From Rhodocytophaga rosea (GTDB taxonomy: Bacteria; Bacteroidota; Bacteroidia; Cytophagales; 172606-1), in the NCBI RefSeq assembly GCF_010119975.1, contig NZ_CP048222.1, forward strand, positions 8,842,501-8,906,500: a stretch of DNA of 64,000 nucleotides, written 5' to 3'. Positions 1 to 9,500 of this stretch are shown here, piece by piece. The notes below the pieces were generated by a model. That model did no database searches. It saw nothing but the letters and a program-made list of their open reading frames with translations, and was not told the DNA's origin. A program made the translations under genes and the position numbers. Within the stretch, counting starts at the first letter, position 1; the number at the start of each line of letters is the position of its first letter.

Positions 1-2006
1 CCACCAAAAAGTAATTCTCCTGTAGTCCGTTTGGCACATACTTCCAGAAATTCTCTGCCAAACTCTTCCCCCTGCAATCCATCAGTTGCATCATAATTCC
101 GGCAAACTTTGGTTGCAGGCGTAAACCGGCAGATTCCCTGGTTAGTAGATAACCATAAATTACCCAATCTATCGCCAAGAATAGCCACAATATGATTGCT
201 GGGAAGGCCATCATGTGTAGTATAGGCAGTAAAAAGCCCTGTTTGCGGATCGTACCGGTTAAGGCCTCCCTGGTTGGTGCCTATCCACAAAATGCCCTTC
301 TCATCTTCAAATAAAGAGCGGATATCTCTATCATTTAAATGCCCTGATGGATTAGAATAATTAGGTTGGAAACGGGTAAATTTTCCGGTAGCCGGATCTA
401 ATTTATTGAGCCCTCTACGGTTGGTAGCTGCCCAGATAGCACCCGACCGGCTAATGAATAACGTAACCACATTATCGTCACTCAAGGACGATGAATCATG
501 CGGAATGTACTTATATTGCGTAAACTGCCGGGTGTGTTGATTAAACGATGCGATGCCGCCATAGCCTGCTATCCAAAGGTTATTTTCTGCATCTTCCCGG
601 ATGGACCGGATTTGAATGCCGGTATAAAAACGGCTGAACCGCTCTCCCCTGCCCTCTTTTTTGTGTAAATAACTGCCTGCCCCTACCCATAAGATGCCAG
701 AGCGGCTTTCGTAAATAGCGGCGACCTGGTTGCTGGCTAATTGTGTAGGATTGGTTGAATCTGCCATATAGGAAGCAAATTGCTTTGTTTCCGAATGTAA
801 GGCATGTAAACCACCTGCTTCATTGCCTACCCAGATGGTACCGGTCTGATCCTGACATAAAGCGGCAATTTTATTTTCCGGCAATTGGGAAGAATGTAAA
901 TCTTTATTCAGCTGGATTGTTTGAAATTTTTTAGGTTGAGGAATCAGTTTATTAATGCCATTATCTGTTCCTATCCATAAAATGCCGCACCGGTCCTGAA
1001 AGAAAGATTTAACTACGTTCTTGCTTAAATTACTAACCTGAGAAAAATTATCCTTTGAACCTTCCCATTGGCCGTTTCCTGCATTAAAGCGGACCAGTCC
1101 ATTCTTATTCTCCCGGGCCAGCCAGATTATACCAGAAGCATCCCCGAATAAAGCAGTTGGGCGGCCTTCAAAAAAATTTTCCGGTTCAGGCAAAAACGTA
1201 ACTGTAAGGCTGGTAGGATCTAACTTAGATAAATGACCTTTGGGAGAAGCGATCCATAGTGTGCCTTTATCGTCCTGATACATAGCCTCTACTCCTTGCA
1301 TAGGGCCATCCTTCATTGGAAAGCAGGTAAACTCACCAGTTTTCCGGTCGAACTGGTATAAACCTTTTCGTCCGCCTACCCATAGCCTTCCATACTGATC
1401 CTCGCAAACAGCAAATAATCCCAGTGTTTCGTCGGCAGGCGAATTGTATAAGCTGAATTTACCGCTATTCGGATCAAGCTGGTTTAAGCCTCCATGAGAA
1501 GCAATCCAAAGAAATCCATGGCGGTCTTCAAAAATAGAACGGCATACATTCCGGTCGTTAATCTTTGTCGGGTCAATCCGGTAAGAAGTCAGTTTTCCGC
1601 TGCGCTTATCCATCCGGTGCAATCCTCCCCCATGGGTAGTTACCCACAGTCTTCCCTGGCGGTCTTCTAAAATATTATTTACCCAGTTATGTCCTAAAGT
1701 GTTCTTTGGGTCTAAAGGATCAGGTTTATAAATAGTAAATGTGTAGCCATCGTATTTATTCAATCCATCCCTGGTACCCATCCATATAAACCCTTCCTGG
1801 TCTTGCCGGATGCAGAGCACGGTATTGTTTGAAAGTCCTTGCTTAACTGATAGGTGTTCAAAACTAACATCCCTATTAGCTGGCAAATTTACTTGTGCAT
1901 TTTGTCCGTAAACTGGAAGTATCCATCCCAATATACCAATCCCTACCATTAACTGCCGGAGCCAGCAGATGGCAAATTGAAAGAGTTTGGATTGAATGGA
2001 TAGCAT
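1..2006 (-). CDS. Two-component regulator propeller protein, partial
   Basis: Reading complement from an ATG at 2006, the frame stays open to the window edge (668 codons, no stop), so the 3' part lies outside. A hydrophobic N-terminal export signal (residues about 17-33, ending VYGQ) is followed by repeated propeller blades with the typical pattern (G-x-I/L-W-x-G-T/S-x-x-G-L-x-x-Y/F-D). The first blade contains FIWMGTRDGLNKYDGY. These periplasmic reg_prop domains normally precede a Y_Y_Y domain and a cytoplasmic histidine kinase, and in Bacteroidota they often sense polysaccharide breakdown products. The output domain cannot be seen, so hybrid kinase is inference. The neighbouring galactonate-dehydratase-like gene fits a sugar-linked role. 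Confidence 0.85.
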   Translation of the reverse strand, partial: MLSIQSKLFQFAICWLRQLMVGIGILGWILPVYGQNAQVNLPANRDVSFEHLSVKQGLSNNTVLCIRQDQEGFIWMGTRDGLNKYDGYTFTIYKPDPLDPKNTLGHNWVNNILEDRQGRLWVTTHGGGLHRMDKRSGKLTSYRIDPTKINDRNVCRSIFEDRHGFLWIASHGGLNQLDPNSGKFSLYNSPADETLGLFAVCEDQYGRLWVGGRKGLYQFDRKTGEFTCFPMKDGPMQGVEAMYQDDKGTLWIASPKGHLSKLDPTSLTVTFLPEPENFFEGRPTALFGDASGIIWLARENKNGLVRFNAGNGQWEGSKDNFSQVSNLSKNVVKSFFQDRCGILWIGTDNGINKLIPQPKKFQTIQLNKDLHSSQLPENKIAALCQDQTGTIWVGNEAGGLHALHSETKQFASYMADSTNPTQLASNQVAAIYESRSGILWVGAGSYLHKKEGRGERFSRFYTGIQIRSIREDAENNLWIAGYGGIASFNQHTRQFTQYKYIPHDSSSLSDDNVVTLFISRSGAIWAATNRRGLNKLDPATGKFTRFQPNYSNPSGHLNDRDIRSLFEDEKGILWIGTNQGGLNRYDPQTGLFTAYTTHDGLPSNHIVAILGDRLGNLWLSTNQGICRFTPATKVCRNYDATDGLQGEEFGREFLEVCAKRTTGELLFG

Positions 2007-2152
2007 AGGTAATTAAACTAAAAATAGTTGTGTATTTTAAACGAATAGTTCTATTTTTCAAAGCAAAATCGTTGATTTTACTTTAAAGACAACAGTTCTA
2101 TTTGATATAAAAATTACCAGTATCTATCAACTTTAGAGTGAACAGGGGTTAT

Positions 2153-3397
2153 TTACCAGTCTACTACCGAACCATCCCTGGGATCATACGATTCAGGATT
2201 TTTCCAGTCATGTCCGATTTTATCGGCTAACAGGTTTTCATCCAGCTCAATACCCAGGCCAGGCCCTGTGGGAATTAACACATTTCCATCTTTTTCGAGT
2301 TTGAATGGTTTCTTTAAATACCCCTCTCCTAAGGATACCTGCTCTTGTACCAGGAAATTGGGAATACTGGCGGCCAAATGCAGGCCGGAGGCAAGCGAAA
2401 TAGGCCCCATTGGATTATGAGGGGCAATTGGCACATAATAGGCTTCAGCCATACCAGCTATTAAACGGCCTTCCGTGATACCTCCAGCATGACAAAGATC
2501 AGGTTGCAAAATACTGGCAGCCCTTTTCTCAAGGATTTCCCGGAAACCCCACTTGGTAAATATTCTTTCACCAGTAGCTATGGGCAGATGGGTTCCACGG
2601 GCAATATCGGCTAGTACATCTACATTCTGCGCCTGCACAGGTTCTTCAATAAACATGGGATGAAAAGGTTCCAGTTCTTTAATAAGCACCTTAGATACCT
2701 GCGGAGGAATAGCGCCGTGAAAATCAATACCTATGTCCATTTCCTTGCCGGATGTTTGCCTGAGCGCAGCAAAATTATCCACGGCGTACTGAATAAATTT
2801 AGGATTCTCCACCATGCGGGAAGGTTGTTCATGAGCAACTCCCGTTTTAATCGTTTTATACCCTTCGCTCATTCTTTTCTTCATGTCTTCCGGAGAGCTA
2901 GCCCGGCCATATACACGAACCCGGTCACGGGTAGGTCCGCCGAGAAGTTCATATACTGGAATACCCAGAAGTTTACCTTTGATATCCCACAAGGCCTGGT
3001 CAATCCCACTTAAGGCGCTGGTAAGTATAGGACCACCCCGGTAAAAAGCATGCCGGTAAATGGCCTGCCAGTGATGGATAATATGCCTGGGATCTTTCCC
3101 AATCAAATATGGCTCAATTTCTTTAATGGCAGTTTGTATCGTAAGCGCTCGGCCTTCAAGCAGCGGTTCTCCCAAGCCAATCACGCTGGCATCTGTATGA
3201 ATCTTCAAAAAAATCCACCTGGGTTTAACCAGAAAGGTTTCCAGTTTAGTGATCTTTACCTTCTCCTTGTATTGAATGTGGCTGAATTCCGAGGCATACG
3301 AAGCAGTGGGCAAGGTCATTCCCAGCCCGACCACCCCTAACACAGATTGTATAGCACTACGACGGGATACACTGGAGTTTTTATTTGAGGATGTCAT
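2153..3397 (-). CDS. Mandelate racemase/galactonate dehydratase family enzyme, exported
   Basis: 414 residues of the enolase superfamily, closest by motif to D-galactonate dehydratase (DgoD): acid-sugar dehydration by proton abstraction next to the carboxylate. Visible active-site elements are D225-F-H227, the E251-E252-P strand, G-E277-R, D300 and H327-N-P-M-G-P, matching the Mg ligands (Asp/Glu/Glu) and the His general acid/base positions of the family. The N terminus has a twin-arginine-like motif (SRRSAIQ, residues 11-17) before a hydrophobic stretch and ASYA, suggesting Tat export to the periplasm, which is common for Bacteroidota versions. It stands alone, downstream of the propeller sensor on the same strand. 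Substrate is not determinable; gluconate- or rhamnonate-type acids are alternatives. Confidence 0.88.
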   Translation of the reverse strand: MTSSNKNSSVSRRSAIQSVLGVVGLGMTLPTASYASEFSHIQYKEKVKITKLETFLVKPRWIFLKIHTDASVIGLGEPLLEGRALTIQTAIKEIEPYLIGKDPRHIIHHWQAIYRHAFYRGGPILTSALSGIDQALWDIKGKLLGIPVYELLGGPTRDRVRVYGRASSPEDMKKRMSEGYKTIKTGVAHEQPSRMVENPKFIQYAVDNFAALRQTSGKEMDIGIDFHGAIPPQVSKVLIKELEPFHPMFIEEPVQAQNVDVLADIARGTHLPIATGERIFTKWGFREILEKRAASILQPDLCHAGGITEGRLIAGMAEAYYVPIAPHNPMGPISLASGLHLAASIPNFLVQEQVSLGEGYLKKPFKLEKDGNVLIPTGPGLGIELDENLLADKIGHDWKNPESYDPRDGSVVDW

Positions 3398-4069
3398 GCA
3401 AATTCATTTAGATGGATGGAAATTATAGTTATTCACTAATGAATATATCAATTAATAGATTAAGCGAGATAAAAAAAAGAACTTTGCCGGATAATTGTCT
3501 CTATACATGTTATTGCGTTCTTCAACTAAGACATTCATCCCTAGTGTATGGCCTAAAATACAATAAAAAAAGTGTCAGTTATACAGCCAGCTCGGCAGTG
3601 GAAGTATAGTAACATTTTCTTCTCTTTAGGCTAACTGGAATAGTATAGACCGGCTTTACGTTTTAATCAGAATTATTTTTTCATTGGTTAAGCCATCTGA
3701 AAGCACTAATCCGTTCACAGTTTACAATCACCTAATCCTTCCTTCTCAGTTAACTGCTTTATTTTCAATCTCACTTTATAATAGGCCTGAATGAAGGGTT
3801 TTATGCAAGTTTTTTGCTTTGTTTTATTTTTTGGCAGCTCACTTTCTACTTCCTGCAAAAAATGAATATACTCCTCTGGTTATATAATTATACTACGCTT
3901 TAAGTTTATAAACTAGCTATCAAGCAGGTAAAGAATGACGCTATTGAAAAAAATACGCTTTACCCGCTTTTCAACTTATTATCTAAGCCTTGTTGGATAA
4001 GTTTCATTTTCAAAAGAAATAAGGGCAGGATTTAGCGTAGCCTTACAATTGAAAATTAAGCCTGATCCC
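3398..4069. other. Intergenic stretch, no gene recognised
   Basis: About 670 bases between the divergent dehydratase gene and the secreted-protein gene. It is AT-rich; the short open frames here have no family features. It must hold the promoters of both neighbours, but I cannot point to a convincing minus-33/minus-7 pair. Confidence 0.5.
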
Positions 4070-4684
4070 ATGCGATATTTGTGTTTGTTGATGCTTGTGT
4101 TTGCTCCTTATTTTGTTATTCCTTCCTTGGCCCAGTCTTCCTACTATTATTCCAGGCAGGGACAAAAGTTAGAAGGCAATATTGTATTTCATCCTTCCTT
4201 GCAAGGAGCTAAAGGAATCATCAAACCAGGCTATATCCTCTTTAGTGAAGTGGGCAAGCAAAAGAGTCAAAAACTCACCCCAGAAGATATATCCGCTTTT
4301 GTAATTGGCAGCGATAGTTTTACTGTAGTCCATAACTTGAAACTTGCAGAAAATCAATCGAAAGAGGTAGAAGATGTGGTTCAGGTAGTAGAAAAAGGAA
4401 AGATGAATTTATACCTGCATACAAGTCGCCCGGGAAGTGAAATTACCTCTCCTTCTATAGAAAAATATATCTTGTTTTTAGCTGCCAAGAAGATATCCTT
4501 ATGCATTTATGATTTTGATAAACAACAAAAAGAAGTAGGTGCTTTATTTGAATCAAATCCCCGATTGAAAGAATTAATCATGAGTGGTAAAGTACAGGTA
4601 GAGTCGATTCCAAATTTAGTAAAAGCTTTCAATGGGGCCAGTCCCGGTGCTTATAGTTCCCGGCCTACTGCTCAAAATGATTAA
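4070..4684 (+). CDS. Secreted protein of unknown function
   Basis: 204 residues from the ATG at 4070. A TTG 21 bases upstream is in frame, but only the ATG puts the signal peptide (MRYLCLLMLVFAPYFVIPSL, then AQS) at the N terminus, so 4070 was chosen. The mature part resembles small Cytophagales secreted proteins that begin by describing 'xxGxKLEGNIVFxP...GYI' followed by alternating strands; no catalytic motif is seen. It is isolated, and the downstream hairpin at 4893-4931 separates it from a convergent gene. I do not recognise the family. Confidence 0.7.
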   Translation: MRYLCLLMLVFAPYFVIPSLAQSSYYYSRQGQKLEGNIVFHPSLQGAKGIIKPGYILFSEVGKQKSQKLTPEDISAFVIGSDSFTVVHNLKLAENQSKEVEDVVQVVEKGKMNLYLHTSRPGSEITSPSIEKYILFLAAKKISLCIYDFDKQQKEVGALFESNPRLKELIMSGKVQVESIPNLVKAFNGASPGAYSSRPTAQND

Positions 4685-4892
4685 GCATGTGTAGCTTTAG
4701 CCCTTTGAGAGCAAAAAGAGAATGGAACGATTTAAAAAGAAGGAACTCTGAAACCGATAATGCTACCGTTATCCAGCCAATTACTTTGGTTATAGGTTCG
4801 TACTGAGCTTATTTACAAAGTGGCCAGATAAGAGAAGACTCCTCCCGGACAATCATACAGATCGGCTTAAATCAAATAAAAGCAATATATAC

Positions 4893-4931
4893 AAGGGTTT
4901 ATGCTTGGCTAAGCCCACTTCATGAACCCTT
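4893..4931. terminator. Hairpin between convergent genes
   Basis: Arms AAGGGTTTATG (4893-4903) and CATGAACCCTT (4921-4931) pair at 10 of 11 positions around a 17-base loop. It lies between the convergent genes ending at 4684 and 4954, so it could terminate transcription from both sides. Confidence 0.45.
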
Positions 4932-4953
4932 ATATGTGCATATATGTGGAGCA

Positions 4954-5721
4954 TTATTGATTCTCATACCAGGTAATAATATCATCCGCCACTTTTTCCC
5001 ATCCTGGTTCTCCACAAATGAAATGGCTTTTATTTTCATAGATTTTTACATCAACCCGGCTAGCTGTATTCTTGTATTTTCCGGCTATGGTTTTGGTAAG
5101 TGTATCAGGAAAGATACTATCCTTACCGCCTCCAATAAATAATAAGGGTACATGTGGTTGTTGGAAGTCTATGTTTGCAAAAGAATCCAACACCAATTGT
5201 CTGCTTACTTTATAACTTTCAGGTACTGCAAAGTCTTCAAAGGCTTTTTCCTTTTCTTTATCAGGCAGGGTATTGAAAAAGGCTTTGTTGTACCACTCAC
5301 GAGAACCCATGAAATAAGCACTGCTTGAAAAAAAACCAAAGGCGGGTAGTACTATTTTTATGGTTGAAAAAGGAGGAAAGACATTTTTGGGAGGTGCCCC
5401 ATCTATGCTCACAGCAGCTATTGCCCTGCCTAATTGGGTTAATTTTAGGGCTGCCATTCCTGCCATGGAATGTCCAATAATGAGTGGCTTTTCCGGTAAG
5501 GTATCAATTAAGCTGGCAATATTATTTACCACCTCTACAAATCCTGTTTGAGTAAGCTGTGAATGTACTTTTTCTCTGAGTTGGGCAGGAATACCATCGT
5601 GTCCGGGATTGGCAGGGGTGTATACCGTATAGCCTTTTTGCTCGTAGCGTTTCCATTCCTTCCAAGAGAGGTTATTCACAAAGTTTCCATGAATGAGAAT
5701 GATCGTTTTTGATTTTGCCAT
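4954..5721 (-). CDS. Alpha/beta hydrolase
   Basis: 255 residues with the alpha/beta-hydrolase layout: oxyanion-hole motif IHGN (10-13), nucleophile elbow G-H-S85-M-A-G, acid residue in GGGKDSIFPD and catalytic His in NKSHF near the C terminus. A cap segment lies between the elbow and the acid. No signal peptide, so cytoplasmic. The family includes esterases, lipases and related serine hydrolases; the substrate is unknown. It is a single gene on the minus strand. Confidence 0.88.
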   Translation of the reverse strand: MAKSKTIILIHGNFVNNLSWKEWKRYEQKGYTVYTPANPGHDGIPAQLREKVHSQLTQTGFVEVVNNIASLIDTLPEKPLIIGHSMAGMAALKLTQLGRAIAAVSIDGAPPKNVFPPFSTIKIVLPAFGFFSSSAYFMGSREWYNKAFFNTLPDKEKEKAFEDFAVPESYKVSRQLVLDSFANIDFQQPHVPLLFIGGGKDSIFPDTLTKTIAGKYKNTASRVDVKIYENKSHFICGEPGWEKVADDIITWYENQ

Positions 5722-5957
5722 AAATAATATGTTAGTTAAAGTAAAAATCTACTCATAGGGGACTCATTAAATCCTCCTCAGAATGAGCTTTCATACCGTA
5801 TCCTGGTGGGCCTGCAGTTTCTTATCAGGATACTTGGACCAAATACATTTCTGCCTTTTTCCGTTTTATCTTATGGTTGTATGTATTGTCGAATGGTTCT
5901 TGACTGGAGACCAAATGATAGATCACTCCTTTTGTATGATAACATCAATTACTGCTC

Positions 5958-6386
5958 TTATACGATAGCGGCACCTATCATCCCCGGATTTTTTTCAGCG
6001 GTTTGCAGCACCCTTGCAAGGGTATCTACATTCACATCCTCTATTTTCCTAAACCGGATACAGCTTCTTCCTACGCTCACCTTCCCAAGTTGCTTTGCGT
6101 ACTTTTCTGCCACATACTGCTCCCCATCGATGGCACACACATAGATACTGATATAATTCTTTTGATTGGCAAGGGCAATGATGGGCCACACTCTTATTTG
6201 TTTTTTGGAATCCAGGTATCGGAATGAACCATAGCCGATCATATTGGCAGCAAAGTAAGGCGGTAGATTCGGAACTGTTATGCAGATAAAGTCGTGGAAA
6301 AAACCTATCTCTTTCTTTTGATGTTCCGGAACTTGTGAAAGATACTGCTCAACAGTGGCTGCTTCATTTTTTGCAAACATGTTCAT
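5958..6386 (-). CDS. DUF1801 domain protein
   Basis: 142 residues resembling the YdhG/DUF1801 fold: an N-terminal helix (VEQYLSQVPEHQKKEI), the PNLPPYFAANMIGYGSFRY segment, a central IRVWPIIALANQKNYISIYVC strand pair and the conserved GRSCIRFRKIEDVN end. Function of the family is unknown (it shares a fold with phosphoribosyl- and iron-related small proteins). No signal peptide. It stands alone between the hydrolase and the SMP-30 lipoprotein. Confidence 0.75.
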   Translation of the reverse strand: MNMFAKNEAATVEQYLSQVPEHQKKEIGFFHDFICITVPNLPPYFAANMIGYGSFRYLDSKKQIRVWPIIALANQKNYISIYVCAIDGEQYVAEKYAKQLGKVSVGRSCIRFRKIEDVNVDTLARVLQTAEKNPGMIGAAIV

Positions 6387-6962
6387 GAGGATAGGGGTTA
6401 ATTTGATTATGAATTAGCTACATTTCTGTCTCCGGATTTAAGCTAATAAAACTACAAATTAAAATATGACTCTACATGTATATCAAATCCTTTCTCGCCA
6501 TTAGTTTAAGCGTATTAGCACACATTTGCTATTGTTGCACAGGGGTTCAAGCTGAGTAACTGTACTTGATTTCTTTGCCTGGAGGATATATTGTAGTCCT
6601 CACTGTATAGAGTGAGGGTTCTATTCAACTACATATGGACAAACACATCGATTTGCTCCTACCAAAAGTAAAGGTAAAAGCAGAAAGAGAATTTTGAATA
6701 AGGGATTGTGAGCCATTCTTTCCCTCTTGCTCATATATGAGGAAGTTACGATAATTCCCCATTCGTGAAACTGTTAAAGTATTCCTTCTTCAAGATTAAC
6801 CCTGGGGATTTCTTCCATAAACCTGTCCAAAAAACTGGGAGCCTGACATAGTTAGCAATTTCACACTGTTCAAAGCCTCTCTTCAATAGCAATTTGTGAG
6901 GCCGGTTAGAAAGTATAGGATTGAGTTTTCCATCCTTTACAGCCAAGGATTTGTTACTGCCT
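6387..6962. other. Intergenic stretch, nothing certain
   Basis: About 575 bases. It holds a 66-codon open frame (6746-6946, minus) of unusual composition with no family features, and a direct GAGGNT-rich patch around 6583-6630 with partial pairing (TAGTCCTCACT against AGTGAGG). I regard it as non-coding or decayed. Confidence 0.4.
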
Positions 6963-7916
6963 CTATTTTTGTAACATCTGCCATTCGCGACCTGGCAAAT
7001 CTACACGAAAATACTCCATATTTCCCTGATCCTGTAGAGTGATATAAGCGATGTGACCATCCTGACCACCAAAAGCAATATTGGAAGGATTCTTCCCAAC
7101 TAACACTATTTCCTGTATGATTCTCCCCTGTGGGCTTACTTTTACCACCGTTCCTTTCCCATGACGGGTAATATATAAGTTTCCTTCTCTGTCACAACGC
7201 ATACCATCCATACCAAAATCTGCAAATTCAATTAGCAACCGTTTATTGCTGATTTTTCCCTCTGCTGATAAGTCAAAAACCCATACTTTGCGCTGTACAG
7301 ATTCATTAACATATAAAATATGCTCGTCGGGACTTACTTCTATGCCATTGGTCGTGCCCATACTGTCTGCCAAAAGTGTAGTGCTACCATCCGTGTCAAT
7401 CCGCCAAAGCTTTCCTGAACCCTCCTTCCAGTTAGGATCAGAGGCATATAAACGGTCTTTGCTATCAATGGCAAGATCATTAGGTTGATTCATCCTTGGC
7501 TCGTGGGCAAATACGGTTACCTGTTTTGTCGCTAGATCCACTTTTAATATATTGTGATTGGTATAATCGGCAATCAACATTTCCCCTCGGCTATTGAATC
7601 GGATTCCATTTCCAATACTACCATTCGCTAATTCTACTAGAATATGGCTTTCTCCTGAAGGGAATATTTGGCCGATGGTTCCCTGATGATGATAATTGAC
7701 CGCATAGATAGTACCCGCCTTATCTACTGCTGGCCCTTCAGCTCCGGAAGTAAAACTGTTGGCTGGCGTTAAAACAGATGAGGTAAATAAGGGTTGTGAA
7801 GCCGAGGGTAGCTTATTGGAAGAGCAGGCAATACCTGTAAGCAGCACTGTACCTACAAGGGTAGACAAACAGAGGTTATTTAATGAGGAGCTAATGGCAG
7901 AAGTAGTATGGTGCAT
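6963..7916 (-). CDS. SMP-30/gluconolactonase-like beta-propeller lipoprotein
   Basis: 317 residues. The N terminus has a signal peptide ending in the lipobox LTGIA-C31, so it is a lipoprotein. The rest is a six-bladed SMP-30/LRE-type propeller with blade motifs such as GAEGPAVDKAGTIYAVN, NQPNDLAIDSKDRLYASDP, GTTNGIEVSPDEHILYVNES, DGMRCDREGNLYITRHG and NPSNIAFGG. The N..D-E/N..D residues fit the metal-binding pattern of the gluconolactonase family, which hydrolyses sugar lactones. Acting at the cell envelope, it might open aldonolactones that feed acid-sugar dehydration, but the dehydratase at 2.2-3.4 kb is not in the same transcription unit. Confidence 0.85.
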   Translation of the reverse strand: MHHTTSAISSSLNNLCLSTLVGTVLLTGIACSSNKLPSASQPLFTSSVLTPANSFTSGAEGPAVDKAGTIYAVNYHHQGTIGQIFPSGESHILVELANGSIGNGIRFNSRGEMLIADYTNHNILKVDLATKQVTVFAHEPRMNQPNDLAIDSKDRLYASDPNWKEGSGKLWRIDTDGSTTLLADSMGTTNGIEVSPDEHILYVNESVQRKVWVFDLSAEGKISNKRLLIEFADFGMDGMRCDREGNLYITRHGKGTVVKVSPQGRIIQEIVLVGKNPSNIAFGGQDGHIAYITLQDQGNMEYFRVDLPGREWQMLQK

Positions 7917-8115
7917 AGAAAGAAAGGAATAGGCTTCACTTACACAAAATGATTTATTACAAATAGAGCCTTAAATATACTTTTTTTCTCTATACGATAA
8001 AGAACCCAAAGCCCAAACAATAGGGCTTCCGCACCAAAAATAGCTAAAAAAGAAAGAGTAGCTAAGTTTGCAGGATGAGCATAAAGCAACTACTATGCAG
8101 ATTAAAAGTTTTTAG

Positions 8116-8154
8116 AGTGGAAGGCCGCTGCCTGATCTTTTCTAACCTTCCACT
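8116..8154 (-). terminator. Long-loop hairpin, possible terminator
   Basis: AGTGGAAGG (8116-8124) pairs perfectly with CCTTCCACT (8146-8154) around a 21-base loop. It lies about 120 bases past the stop of the minus-strand gene ending at 8273. No clear T-run, hence weak. Confidence 0.35.
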
Positions 8155-8272
8155 TTAAAGGGCGAAACCCAGTATTTTCATCTATTCGCCGTACCAGTCG
8201 CTTAATAAAAATTATAGAGAACTAATTTCCGGATACCTATAAGCTGTCCTGACATTTTCCCGGGCAGAAAAT

Positions 8273-8578
8273 TTACTTTCTTATTTCCAGTTTTTCCAGC
8301 ATTTCATCGGTTACAGGCTCGCTATAAATTCCATAGGCATTCACCAGCACGCCTTTTAATTGATAACGTTCAGAAGATATGGCATACAGTATAGCTTGAT
8401 CTGAAGGATCACTTGCGCCTTCGAACCGGTAATAGGTATCTACTTTAAATTCATCCGTAAATATTTTGAACTGACCACTGCGGCATTCCAGGCAGGTTTG
8501 CCGTAAATTAAAATCTTCTACATATCCCTGCTTGCGTAATTCATTCATGGTATCTGAAAGTGTGACATATGTTTGCAT
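8273..8578 (-). CDS. Small conserved Bacteroidota protein (misnamed PRPP synthetase)
   Basis: 101 residues beginning MQTYVTLSDTMNELRKQGY. An in-frame ATG exists 37 codons upstream, but the extension is low-complexity and hydrophobic, and family members start at this Met, so 8578 was chosen. The family is widespread in Bacteroidota and is often labelled 'phosphoribosylpyrophosphate synthetase' in databases without any PRPP-binding loop. Recognisable core: EDFNL, C-L-E-C, FKVDTYYRFEG, S-DPSDQAILYAISS and LKGVLVNAYGIY. Role unknown. It follows the DUF417 gene on the same strand with a gap of about 170 bases. Confidence 0.75.
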   Translation of the reverse strand: MQTYVTLSDTMNELRKQGYVEDFNLRQTCLECRSGQFKIFTDEFKVDTYYRFEGASDPSDQAILYAISSERYQLKGVLVNAYGIYSEPVTDEMLEKLEIRK

Positions 8579-8747
8579 GGCTTTATTATTATTAGTTCCA
8601 GTAATAAGACAGATATTGATTGTAAAGAAATAATTTTCGATCATTCCAATACTTGCTACTTTCACCACAGGGTTAATTGACTGCTTCAATCATTAGTTTA
8701 GTGGTAAATGCATCCATCACCGTGGCCGGATAATTCAGGGTTGAATG

Positions 8748-9350
8748 TTATTTTAGCCTGTAATCAGAATTGATTAATTGTACCTGTTGTGACCGTATCA
8801 AATATTGTTTTGCCGCCTGTGCCATGGTGGCGACACTGGCTCCTAACATAATAACATCCTTAACTACCAGTCTTCCGGCAGCACTCAGGTAAGGAAACCC
8901 ATGCTCGGTATCACCTAAATCCGGCACCCAGGTTTCCGGAGTAGTAATTAAAAAAGTTAAGGTAACCAGTGACATCACAAAAGCTAAAAAACTGCCTACT
9001 GCCGATATTCCAGGCCAAACCGGATAGCAGGCAATCATCAACCCGATTAAAACGATAACAGCGCCGAGTCCATAAGAAAAGGCATAGGTATTGTTCTCTT
9101 TGTGCCAGGCAATGTTTTCTGATTTAAATTCTCCTTCTTTGTTCATGTGCTTTTTATATTCGGGTGCATCATATTTGTAAAAGAAATTCATGGTGGGACT
9201 ATTGGCCACAAAAGGGACAATGCCAACCGCTTCATATTTAAAAGCCTTCAATCCACCAATCCATACGAGTACAATTACCAAACCCCACCGGGCAAGATGT
9301 ACGCCGGTAGTCTGGAAACTAGCCGCATAGGAAAATAATTTATCTATCAT
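8748..9350 (-). CDS. DUF417 (YkgB/RclC-like) inner-membrane protein
   Basis: 200 residues with four hydrophobic helices (about 18-38, 90-110, 115-135 and 155-180) and family motifs RWGLVIVLVWIGGLKAFKYEAVGIVPFVANSP and LSAAGRLVVKDVIMLGAS. The family contains E. coli RclC (YkgB), which belongs to the reactive-chlorine resistance operon rclABC. A long polar insert between helices 1 and 2 (YKYDAPEYKKHMNKEGEFKS) is typical of the Bacteroidota branch. Its neighbours here are redox and electrophile-defence genes, consistent with an oxidant-stress role; the exact transport or sensing activity of the family is not established. Confidence 0.85.
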   Translation of the reverse strand: MIDKLFSYAASFQTTGVHLARWGLVIVLVWIGGLKAFKYEAVGIVPFVANSPTMNFFYKYDAPEYKKHMNKEGEFKSENIAWHKENNTYAFSYGLGAVIVLIGLMIACYPVWPGISAVGSFLAFVMSLVTLTFLITTPETWVPDLGDTEHGFPYLSAAGRLVVKDVIMLGASVATMAQAAKQYLIRSQQVQLINSDYRLK

Positions 9351-9500
9351 AACTTTATTGTTGATGTGTTTATAAGTTTTTAATAATCATTCACTTTCAA
9401 AGTTTCAGATTCTCTGACCTTTGTTGGCAACAGGGGCACCAAATCTATTCAGCAAATAGGGCATAATCCCTGATTGCGTCCATGGGTTTAGCCACCAGCT

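Noticed and set aside
1876-2061. 61-codon minus-strand frame
   Set aside because: It overlaps the start of the much longer propeller frame, which has clear blade motifs.
6746-6946. 66-codon minus-strand frame
   Set aside because: No family features, no ribosome-binding site and no conserved-looking pattern.
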